Origin: Xiphias gladius
Lineage: Eukaryota; Chordata; Actinopteri; Istiophoriformes; Xiphiidae
Direction of reading: 5' to 3'
Assembly (NCBI RefSeq): GCF_016859285.1
Contig: NC_053400.1
Coordinates: 17,897,046 to 17,961,045 of the forward strand
DNA length: 64,000 nt
The position numbers and the translations under genes were made by a program. A model generated the notes under the pieces. It was not told the DNA's origin. It saw only the letters and a list, made by a program, of their open reading frames with translations, and did no database searches. Every line of letters starts with the position of its first letter. Position 1 is the first letter of the stretch. Shown here in pieces: positions 1 to 10,127 of the stretch.

Positions 1-2034
1 GAAGCACTAATACTGCACGCTGAAGATAACGACGTCGAAGCAGCACTTTACAATACAATGCAATAAAAAATGTTAAAAAACATGGATGAAACTACCTTTT
101 GTGAAGCTAATAATGTTCAGACTGTGTCAGAGAGGTGTATTTTTGAGGCTGTAGTTTGTGGTGCTGTTGTACTGTAAATGTACATACTTTCATCGCAACT
201 CCCTGTATGTGATTCTGTCATATACAGGGGCAATTGCAATTTACTTTTGAAGTTTAAGAATTGATAAGATTTCATTATTTGCATTGCAAAATTACAGTGA
301 AATATCGTAAGCAGCAATATGTGAGTAGATTTAATAAAGACTATGTACAGTATGCACTATATGTGTATGTGAGAAGACAAATAATGCAACAAAATAAACA
401 CACCCGTGCAAAAATAGAAAAAGTTGTCGTTATTATATATTATGTAGTATTGTACAATTGAGAATCACAGCAACAACTAGACTGGCACTCAATCCAGTGT
501 TCAGCTCCAACAACGCGAAAAATGCCCTATCACACAATGTTAAGGAAAGTGATTTTAAAAATCCTGGATCCGCTCCTGTAACCGGATCCACACATAAATT
601 TAATGGGTTCCTCTCTGGCGCATGCCCTGTCCTTTCACCAATTTTGGTGCAAATCGGTTCAGTAATTTATTACATAACCCTTCTGATAAATTTAAAAAAA
701 AACAACAGACAGACAGACATGGGTGAAAACATAACCTTCTTGGAGGAGGTAAAAATGCTACATGTTAGGGAACATTTGGGTTCAAGCGGTCTCATCATTG
801 CTGCAGTGTGCATCCACACAGAACCTTTGAACAGCTGGACTTCAGCATTTAAACATCAGTGACTGGCGAGTTATCAGCGATCAATAGATCAACGGCCTTT
901 TTGGTAAATTACAGGGACGGACTGCTGGGCTTACAACGGCGCTCCTTCCGTACCTACTCTCGAGTCTGTCTTCAGATGTTTGGAAAAAACCCTCTTGTCA
1001 TTCATTTATTCTTGAGAACCAGACCAATGTGCTTGAGCATGATACGAGAAGACGAGTCAAAAGCAGAAACTGTGAAACACACCCTTACAGACAGAAACGT
1101 GGTATGTGAGCAAAACGAAACCTAAAGTTTACACCTGCGAACACAGGAGCAGTGCAAAGATCAGGCACAGACACACGAACAGAAACGTCTGATAAAGCTT
1201 CCTGTATTTACAGAAGCTACATATGAACACGTTTAAGCAGATAAAAGCGCAAAGCCAAACCTAAACTAATTTGCCCTCCAAGCAGAGCCGGAAAGGACAC
1301 CGATGTCTGTCTCAGTTTCACCGCTAGAAATGAGCCAATCAGTGAGCAAAAGCGGAACGCAACAGCCAATCAGCTCGCACGACTTCCCCGACTACGACGA
1401 GTCGCTTAGCTCAAACTGTGCGTGGGCTCTGAAAACTGAAGCCACCGCGATTGTATAATTCCTTAAAGAAAGTTGCCCCTTAAAACCAAATACAAGGCAA
1501 AATCGCTGCCATCCCAAACGACACATTGATATAAATGAATTACTCATAACGCATCAAACAGAGCCGGTCTGTTATGTTCTCCTACAGGCTGGTGACTGCT
1601 CCAGGGGGACTTGTGCTACTGACACATCACAGCGTGACTTTCAGCAATAGCAAGCCTCACTGATAGCATCGCCAAAATGCCCTCTAAGGTCATCTTAGTG
1701 CTCACCATAGATGATGTCTGGAGCAACAGGTGCTGACCTGAGGGGCTGCAGAGTCATAGAACGTTTTAACACAGCACTCGGGCCCTGTTGAAACCGTTTG
1801 ACCCCGGTTTTTGGTAGCGAGCCAGCTAGTGTTGCTAAAGGAGGTACAGAGTAGTGGAGCTTACACACAAGTCTTATGAGTGACGGAACCGTGGACGTTA
1901 AGGTTAAATGACGGCTTGTCCGCTGGTCAAGCTAGCTGAGAAACTAACGCCGCTAGCGCTGCAAAAAATAACCAACACAGCTGTGTTTAATTGCCTTTGT
2001 GACTGCCAGGTTTGATCTTACGACTTCGGTTTAC
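1..2034 (-). other. got2: got2 intron 1 (partial; runs off the left edge)
   Basis: This is sequence downstream (minus strand) of the got2 exon 1 splice donor. I searched the minus strand for the conserved exon 2 of the family (the tryptophan-rich stretch followed by a Gly-Pro-Pro-Asp-Pro motif) and did not see it, so the next exon lies beyond the left edge. The interval holds an interspersed repeat tail near 559-752. Around 1330-1375 there are two CCAAT motifs on the plus strand. The open frames here are short and show no protein-like features. Confidence 0.6.
559..752 (+). repeat. Teleost interspersed repeat, 3' tail fragment
   Basis: The stretch contains the phrase 'caatttt..aaatcggttcagtaattt' followed by an A-rich CAGACAGACA tract and 'gggtgaaaacataacc..cttggaggaggta'. 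I recognise this order as the 3' tail of a very common teleost dispersed element. No open reading frame is associated. The exact family name is not certain. Confidence 0.6.
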
Positions 2035-2117
2035 CTGTGGCGGGTGGACAGCACTCCCAGGCTCGGGGAAATGTTCCCGAGACAGTAGATCACCTTGTTT
2101 GACTTGAGCAGGGCCAT
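2035..2117 (-). CDS. got2: got2 exon 1 (partial gene): mitochondrial aspartate aminotransferase N-terminus
   Basis: Aspartate aminotransferase 2 is the PLP-dependent mitochondrial matrix enzyme that interconverts aspartate plus 2-oxoglutarate with oxaloacetate plus glutamate (malate-aspartate shuttle). Only the first coding exon is here. It starts at the ATG at 2117-2115, with A at -3 and G at +4, and encodes 27 residues beginning MALLKSNKVIYCLGNISPSL. It ends in phase 2 at a CACAG|GTAAACC donor. The peptide is basic/hydroxylated with no acidic residues, as expected of a matrix-targeting presequence, and the MALL start and 'SPSLGVLS' tail match what I remember of fish Got2. The catalytic domain lies off the left edge. 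Confidence rests on a short presequence; another mitochondrial precursor is the alternative. Teleosts have got2a and got2b; I cannot say which this is. Confidence 0.78.
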
Positions 2118-2290
2118 CGTTGTGCTGCGCTTGGGAGTCGAGCCTAGTAGGATGTGGACGGATGTGAAGGGCAGGGACGGCTACAGCACTACGCGCCGAG
2201 AACGTGCTGACGTCAGAGCATGAAACGGCGATTCAGTGACGATGGCGAAGACGCATGCCTACGTTATAATCTGATTGTTATTCCCGAGAC
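2118..2290 (-). promoter_or_regulatory. got2: got2 promoter and 5' UTR with a consensus CRE
   Basis: A CpG-rich stretch lies immediately upstream of the got2 ATG. It carries a perfect palindromic cAMP-response element TGACGTCA at 2208-2215, about 90 bp upstream of the start codon, and no TATA box. That fits a housekeeping mitochondrial-enzyme promoter. The CRE is seen directly; its use by CREB/ATF factors is inference. Confidence 0.5.
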
Positions 2291-2416
2291 CGGCGTGGTG
2301 TGGAGAGCTGCACACAAAACTCCGATACAGTCTTTTTATTCCCTATTTTATACTTCAACGTTTCTTCTTTCGGGTCAAAGCTAGGCATCAAAGTTTACAG
2401 GAAAGGTGTGTCCATG

Positions 2417-2999
2417 AGTGGTGAAAGAAATACTCAGATTTTTGTACTTACATAAAAGTAGCAGTACCGCATTGTATAAATACTCAGGTGTTACGTGTAC
2501 ATGACGTGCATTAAAATTTTCCCTGCAGTAAAAGTACAAACGTTTTTGGCGTCAGGATATATTCAGAGTACCAAATGTAAAAATATATTATGTAGAATAG
2601 AAAATTTCATGATAGTGTGTATTAAATTATTGGAATTTAATTACTGATCAAATATTGTGTACATCACTTTAATGTTATTCTTAATATACTGCTGGGTATC
2701 TTGTGAAATTCCCCATGGGATCAATAAATTCTTAAATTAACGTCTAATAATACATAATAATAATTATATCATTTGATAATATTTTGTATTATTAATTAAT
2801 TATTAATCTGAATGTGCAATGTAACTAGTTACTAAAGCTTTAAAATAAATGCAGTGGAGTAAAAAGTACATATTTCCCTCTGAACGTTAGGGTAGTAGAA
2901 GTATAAAATAGCAAAAATGGAAACACTCAAGTAAAGTACAAATACCTTGAAATTATACTTAAAATTAGTAAATATAAACAATGTACTTTCCACCACCTC
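2417..2999. mobile_element. MITE-like repeat with 'agtggtg' terminal inverted repeats (copy 1)
   Basis: The left end reads AGTGGTGAAAGAAATACTCAG and the right end reads GTACTTTCCACCACCT, which is the inverse of AGGTGGTGGAAAGTAC, so the ends are imperfect inverted repeats. The body is full of AAGTAC/TACTT motifs. It includes a 'atttccccatgggatcaataaattct' segment shared with a second copy at 47046-47606. No transposase is encoded, which fits a non-autonomous element of the kind abundant in percomorphs. Confidence 0.65.
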
Positions 3000-5900
3000 T
3001 ACCAGAGGTCATTCATAACCAAGATTGTCCTCCAACATAAATATGTCCACATTCTGAGATCCAGCAAATACAAAATAGAGACACACAGACAAAAACCACA
3101 CAGTAGAAAATAGTGAATAAGTAAACCTACAAAGAAAAATATAGAATTTTTTTTTTTTTTTTAAATCTCACCAAGAAGCAAAAAAGCTTATACATTGAGG
3201 CAGAGAGGATCTATGGTCATTAACATATAGATATGGGTTGCTTCTTGCCTCAGCAGTAGAATATGTGTGTTTTCCATCAATTCTTCATTGGAGACGATGC
3301 AAACAACAAAATTTAGGAGCCACTGCTTGAGCAACATAATATTTAAAAAGAGAACAGTGGAAATGTTTTACAATATGTAATTTATGTGTAAAATCTGTTT
3401 TACGGTTTAATGTCCCTTCAACAACAGTGATGTTACTTACTGTATGCAGTATGTGTATATTTACAATACCACACTGTGGCTGCTGAGGAAGAGCTCCTTA
3501 ATGGTAAGGTTGCCAGCCAACAGATGGGATCCTTCTTTTTACCTAAATAAAGATAGCATGAGCTGCAAGAACTGTGAGCACTGGACAAAAAAACTCTAAC
3601 AAGCTATTTAAGTGTGGAAAAGGACTGTGTTTTGAACAGAAAGTCTGAAAGTGTCTGGGTTTTTTTTTTTTTTTAAATAATAATATGAAAAAGTTTGCAC
3701 CAAAGTTTAATGGCATTTCAGCTTTAAAGCCAATGTGGCTTCTACTGCATGTTTGCTGTACAGGTGTTCATAAGCAGCACAGTTGGTTACATAAGCGCAG
3801 AGGTGATCAACACAGCCTCTACGGTTGTGGTAACTTTTTTATGGGTCACTTGACTGCAGCAACAACCAATTCCCAGCAGTAGCATTCTGCAGTTACTTGA
3901 TTGTTCCACTCGAGGGCAGTATCACACAATAGACACTGCATCTTCTTTTGCGCTGCAGCTATTTTGCATGCAGGTTCACCCGCTGGTAGTCTTCTCCCAG
4001 GTCATCAAGGAGCATCTTTCCCCGTCACTGTGATGATTGCGAAGATGACATTCCACCTGCATGCAGGTCATTTTTAATAGATCTGAGTATCTGTGGCCAT
4101 GTTGACTTTGACAGGACACTGAAAATGAAATGTTGAATTGTACCTGACCAATTGCAGAAAAAGTGTTATTTTTTACTGAAGGACACTTAAGAGCAGCCAT
4201 CACTGATCTAACTTTCCAGTCTGCGCAAGCACTTGTACCTCCAGCCTCCCGCCAGCGGGAGATCGTCTCATCGTTTCACTCCACAAAGCTCACCAGCTGT
4301 TTCAGCAGCTAAACAGCTGTTGAAATATTACTTTAAAATGACATGAAGAATGAGAATTTGTGCTTGAAACACACCGGGATTCCAACTTTTAAAAACACCT
4401 TGCCATTACCAAAATATCTAAGCCATTTGAATCGTTGATCACTCTGTTATATTGTAATATTCTTCTTTTTTCTCTTTGTCTAATCACTCAACATAATGTC
4501 TAACTATGTCTTTGTCTGGCTTGCATGTGGGGCTGCTCACCCGATTCAGGTGGGCTTCCAGTGTGTGGAGGAGATATGGCTGTTTCCACCAAAGCCATCA
4601 TGCCAGAGAGAACTCACATTAACACATCCAATGTTCAAAAACAATCATTTGTGGAACAGAGATGACCTTTGTGTCCTTATTAATATAGGTTCTTAGCTGT
4701 ACGGTTTACATCTCAGTGTTTGTACCTATATGCATGTCCATAAATAAGCTGAAGATAGCATAAATATGATATAAATCTTGAAGTATTTCTGAAGTACTAA
4801 CTAATCGTAACCCCAGAACTGGACTAAAATCTTTCTACATTTGTCCTTAAACCCCTTGGGTGACAGAAACTGATGACAGTTTAAAATCTCAAGATGAAGA
4901 GAAGTAGGAGCTTGAGGATCTTTGGAGCAAACAGAGCAGAGCTGAAAGGAGCATTAAAATGAAAGAGCAGCAGGAAAAGAATAATGGAAAAACTGATAAG
5001 AGAGAAGTGTTACTGACTGTAATGCGGAGTGACGTTTCACAGCTTAGTTTAGGGTTGAGCAGGCTTCTGAAAAACCCATTGTACAAAATATACTGTATGT
5101 GTGTGCACACTATTACTGTTGCTGTCACTTAAAGTCTACTATAAAACTTATACTACTTATAAAAATTTATTGGCCTTTTGTTTACACGAAGATTTTCCAT
5201 TCTCAAACAGACACATACAGTACAACTTAAGCACCTGTCACTTCTGCAGTCACTGCTTTGCACTCCCTGTGAGGCTATGGGTTAATAGGTTGTGTGACAA
5301 CTGCTGTTGTGATGATGAAATGATGTGAAGGAGTTGTAGTGAGCCATTAGATATTACATTTTATTTCGCATATCACTTACAGTATTAATAATTGACACAG
5401 TCTGGGCTACCACTGAATTCCATTGTACAACAGTGTCCTGTTTGCTGTTCAAGACTGTAATTCTTAACTAAGAATAACTTTATGTTGGATAACAGCTCTC
5501 ATTTTAATTTAAGAGATTTGACTTGCTTACAATATTTGTTTTGGTTTTTTTTAATGTTCGAGTTTTGTGTGTTAATAGATTTAATAGGAAACAAAAGGTA
5601 TATAAAAGGTATAGAATAATTCATCCATGGCACTGTGTGCCCACCACTTGCTTGAATTATGTCAAGTTGAAATACATTCAGCTCTCTGTCAAAAGACAAA
5701 AGAATAAAAAAAAATGGTATACAGTTACAAAGGAATAAAAAATGTCCAGATAAGACATAATATATGCTAAAAACTAATCATGAATCAGAAAAATTCTCCC
5801 TCTTTTCGCTGCAATCACATGGGTGATTCAGGGAATTCCTTTAGTTCCGCCTTACATACCTGCTTTCCAGTGTTTGATGTGTGTGTGCTTGTATTTTACG

Positions 5901-6147
5901 ACAGAGAGAACATCTCGTGTGTGTGTATGTGTGACTTACCAGGAATTATCGATTCACAATCATGAAACAGAGAAATTATGGCAAAGTTCAAGCACAGGTG
6001 AATGCCCCCATAAATCACGTTTTTTTTTTTACAATGAGAGTGATCTGAGCATGAATACTGTGACTTTAAAAGCCCAGCACACCCGTAATACAAGAAGAGA
6101 GGTGTTGCTTAGAGATCTTCTCTGGACTGGCCTTTTTCACAGCAGTC

Positions 6148-6306
6148 ATTTTGACTTGTCATAATAGGAAAAGCACAGGTGTTACTAACAACATTAACGA
6201 AAGCTCTGTTCTATTCAAGTGTCCCAGTAAGCCATGACATTGTGACATCATTCATTTTATTATTCCCACCTGTGCTTTTCCTACTGTGACACATTAAAAT
6301 GTCAAA
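6148..6306. mobile_element. Short non-autonomous inverted-repeat element
   Basis: An exact 17-bp inverted repeat, TAGGAAAAGCACAGGTG at 6165-6181 and its complement at 6267-6283, brackets about 85 bp. The similarity extends imperfectly outward to a TTTTGAC/GTCAAAA pair, giving arms of roughly 35 bp. Size and structure suit a small MITE. It encodes nothing. Confidence 0.55.
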
Positions 6307-7196
6307 AAAGACCTATTGAAATCTACCCCTGTACCTGTTAGGACTAGAAATATTTCACCTTTATCATTCTTATTAGTTAAAGACTCACTTACTGACCTCA
6401 TGTGAGTCCCAGCATTTTTCCAGTCAACCTCAACCTGAGCAGAGATCAGTCACAATAACTGAAAACACCTGTGAAGGTGTAAACAATATTTCCTTGAGTT
6501 CTAATTTGCAAATGAACTTCTACGTTGGTTGTGAGTGCAACCCGGGGCCATCAAGCTGCTAAGAAATTATCATAATAAATGTTGCTTTACTCATAGATGC
6601 ACAGATTATTTATTATTATTAATTATGAATTGTTCTATAATAATGTTGTGACTCTATACAAGTAAAAACTGGAATCCTACATAAAAATTGGATTTTATAT
6701 TTTATTTCAGTTTACAATTAGTGCAGCAATATGGTCTATGTATGTTCTACGAAAATACACTAACATAAGGAAAGGGGGGAAAAAACATTTCCCAAGAGTA
6801 CCATCCAAATATATCACTAATAGTTATACAGCTTTTCTTGGAAAAAAGAAATCCCCCCAAATGTATTTGTATCTTATAAAACTATCCAGGGACTAAAATC
6901 TCCACTAATCTTATCAAACACACATTATGATGTGTTAAATGGGAGATAAAACCGCTGATCATGACAAACATTAGCATCATGGCATCTTTTCAGCCATTTG
7001 AAAAACAAACGCCTGTTATCTCTGAATAGTTTCAATGAAAATGGAACTACTGTGACATGTTTTACAGTCAATCAATGTCATTAATGTTTGTCTAATATCT
7101 GGGAATATTTGGGAACACCCCAGAAATCAGCAGTATCTGCTCTTAATTTCATATTAAATCATATCAAGAGGTGAGTAAACTGTGTCTACTATCCCA

Positions 7197-7280
7197 TGGC
7201 GTGTGTGTGTGTGTGCGTGTGCATGTGCGTGTGCGTGTGTGTGTGTGTGCGTGTGCGTGTGCGTATGTGTGTGTGTATGC
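7197..7280. repeat. (TG)n/(CG)-interrupted microsatellite
   Basis: An uninterrupted TG-rich tract with occasional GC and AT substitutions (gtgcgtgtg, gcatgtgcg). Open frames reading through it (poly-CV/VR) are artefacts. Confidence 0.9.
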
Positions 7281-7485
7281 AGCTGTGCAGAGGTTAAATA
7301 ACAGAGGGAATCTCATCTGTCTGTTTCACTCTCATGTCTCTTTCCTCTCACTGAATGGGACTGATGTGTGTGAAGGAATCAGAGCAGATATAACTCTCTT
7401 TTTCCTTGTTGTCAGCAGCTAACAGCTTGGACTACAGCACTGTGCTTCACTGTGTGCACTTCTGTATTTCTGTGTTTGTGTCTGT

Positions 7486-7487
<2 letters not shown>

Positions 7488-7521
<34 letters not shown>
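7488..7521. repeat. (TG)n microsatellite
   Basis: A clean (TG)17-type tract. The interrupted TG tract ends about 210 bp to its left. Confidence 0.9.
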
Positions 7522-7529
<8 letters not shown>

Positions 7530-8485
7530 TTGTATTCCCACATGTGTATAACATTGGACATTCGGCATCAGGAGGTGAGCAATGTATTGTTTTTGTGTAT
7601 GAGGGAGCGTTGGTGTAACTGCAGTGGTGGCGTGTGTGAAGTGGTGTGCTTTAAAGATAGTGAGTTCAATTAAAGATGAAAGAGTTGATGATTAATTTAT
7701 GGAAGGTAGACCGCTCCATAATGCTGAAATGTGAGGGTGTGTTGACTCTCCGTCCCATAAGAAGAAATAGAAAAGTAGACCAGGACATCATCTTTTTGAA
7801 AAGAACTGTCTTTTGTTATTTCAGTCAATGGTGAATGTTAAAGAACCCACATATAATCTCTAATCAAAATACGTTGTCATTCACATATTATAGAGGCAAA
7901 TATAATCAGTACTATATTTAGAATATGTTTTTTCTGACGAGGTGTTGAGGTTCAGATACATTTGGATGAGAAAGAGACATGTTACAATTATTTAACACTG
8001 CAAATCTTGTGTTGCCATTTTATGTTTTCTCATGCTATGTTATGGCAGATTTGTATACATGTACTGTGGGCAAGAGTGAGACACTCATCCTGCTGTATTT
8101 TTGTTGTCCCTGGTCCCTCAGCTTTTCCTACTCTGCGCATTTCATCTCAAAGTGCCACAGAGGCTTTGAGGACTCTCCTCTATGAAAAATGGAGCAGCAC
8201 AAGCTTTTTCTACATCGCCAGGAGATTAGAAAGTGAAGGTGGAGCACTCCAGAGAAAACATTCTTGCTCTGGGCATCTGTGAAGCCGTTATCTTCACTGG
8301 AACTACACAATGCTCCGAGTGGAGGGGGAAATTATTTTCTTTTACATGCCACTGAGAGAAAAGAACAAACAAAATCAGCAATGAAATGATCACCCTGATA
8401 GCTGAGGTGTAATAGAACATCATTTAGATGAAGAGTCAACGTTTTCATTGAAGTGAATAAATGGGACAAAAGTTGTCATGTTATG

Positions 8486-8491
8486 TTTATT
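8486..8491 (-). terminator. calb2: Candidate calb2 poly(A) signal (AATAAA)
   Basis: AATAAA on the minus strand, about 480 nt downstream of the calb2 stop codon. It would give a 3' UTR of about 0.5 kb. The choice is inferred from position and motif only. Confidence 0.4.
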
Positions 8492-8966
8492 CATCTCTCA
8501 GTAATATCAATAATCGAGCAGTTCTAGCCTCATCAAATAAAACAAGATCATATTAAATTAAATAGAAATAGATTAAATAAATGAACAGATGCTACAGAAC
8601 AGAAGTATCCGATTTAAATTCAGCAGGAGAAGAACAATTATAGGTATGAGATGAATGTAAAAATACAAATGCATATTAAAAATGGGAAGCCGAATAAATA
8701 CATATACAATTTACCTCTCTAGGCATTGCAATGGCTATCTCACTATGGAACTGCATGTAAAGTTAAAAAAAAAGAAGAAAAAAAACCTCAGAGGGGTATA
8801 AAGCTAAAACAGCAGGGCCAGCAGTAAACTTAATGCATTTGGGAGCACTTTTGTTTTCACTCTAGGTGGTGTAGAAAGGTTAAGGGTCACACATGCAGCA
8901 GGTTACATCAAGGAGGTAGGAAAGGGGAGACAGTGGGGGAGGACGTCAGGGTCCGAGGCAGGGAGG

Positions 8967-9083
8967 TCACAGCGTGGAGTCCCGGCAGAGGACGATCTCA
9001 AGCTCAGTGCGGTACAGTTTCCCTCCGTCAGACAGAGCCATGATGCTCTTCTTGTACCCCACCAGTCCTGTTGAGTCCACGTC
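8967..9083 (-). CDS. calb2: calb2 exon 11 (last coding exon, stop TGA at 8967-8969)
   Basis: The exon encodes residues 234-271 after a TTGCCAG acceptor: [20 protein letters not shown] then [18 protein letters not shown] and stop. This is the degenerate EF-hand 6. The KLYR-x-x-LEIVLC tail is the calretinin C-terminal signature. Confidence 0.95.
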   Translation of the reverse strand, partial: DVDSTGLVGYKKSIMALSDGGKLYRTELEIVLCRDSTL

Positions 9084-10060
9084 CTGGCAACACACAAAGG
9101 GTTTTAGATAGAAATGTCAAACACACAATGCAGAGGCCATGTACTCTAGGTAGCTATTCCATCTCAGCTCTATATTTGGCAAGAAGAAAAGTAACCGGAA
9201 CTGATAAATCAATAGGCCAACTATTCATTACCATTTTGTTCTTGTCACAGAGGTCCTTCAGCAAAGCATCCAGCTCCTGCTCATCAATATACCCATTACC
9301 ATCCTGGTGAAAGAGACAATGAGGGAGGTCTAAATTATACAGACGAAACAGATTTTCTTAAAAGTGGCTTAAAAGTGTTTTCTTAAAACAAGAATGAGGG
9401 TCAACAGCCACGCTAGTAGCTCTGTGATGCTGTATGTAGGCACAGCGGTGTTTTCAGCTGCATGATAACGTCTGCATACTAACATGGTCCCAATGAAAAT
9501 GCCATCATGCTGATGCTTAGCAGGCTGACGATGGTACTACATGAAAAGTCATATTACCTTTAAAGTTGTTACAAATCGTCCCGAGGGGAACATGAATGTC
9601 TGCACCAAATTTCATCACAATCCATCCAATAATTCTCAAAACACAATTTTACACAAACCCATCTGATGGTTGTTGTGATATCTCAGTCAGACCAACTATT
9701 CATTACCATTTTGTTCTGATATTACCATCCCGAGAGCCAAAAACTGAGCTTTTGTCAAATACTTGTTAGGATAAGTGGCATTAAGTGGAAATATATAATC
9801 AATTTAAAGCCAAAAGTAAACAAATAAGTTGCAGTGTCGGCCCAGTGTCGGCCCAGTTTGGTCCAAACATCTGCCGGCACCATGAAATTTTTTTACAAAA
9901 ATGTATGGTCCCCAGAGGATGAATCCTGAATTAGCAAGTTTTCCTCTAGCACCATCATGACATTTACAGCAGATATTCAAATTCAATTAAAAACAGCCTC
10001 AGCCTCACAGAGCCACTAGCATGACTGTAGACTCTTGCCTAGGTACTGTATCCTAGAGCA

Positions 10061-10127
<67 letters not shown>

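Larger units (their letters stand above)
2291..8480. other. Intergenic interval between got2 and calb2
   Basis: This spans about 6 kb between the got2 promoter and the calb2 3' end, both genes pointing left. It holds a MITE-like element (2417-2999), a short inverted-repeat element (6148-6306), two TG microsatellites near 7.2 and 7.5 kb and AT-rich single-copy sequence. I see no splice-bounded coding exons. The longest open frames on either strand are under about 115 codons and lack protein-like composition, except the ambiguous stretch at 4864-5130 (see findings). Confidence 0.6.
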
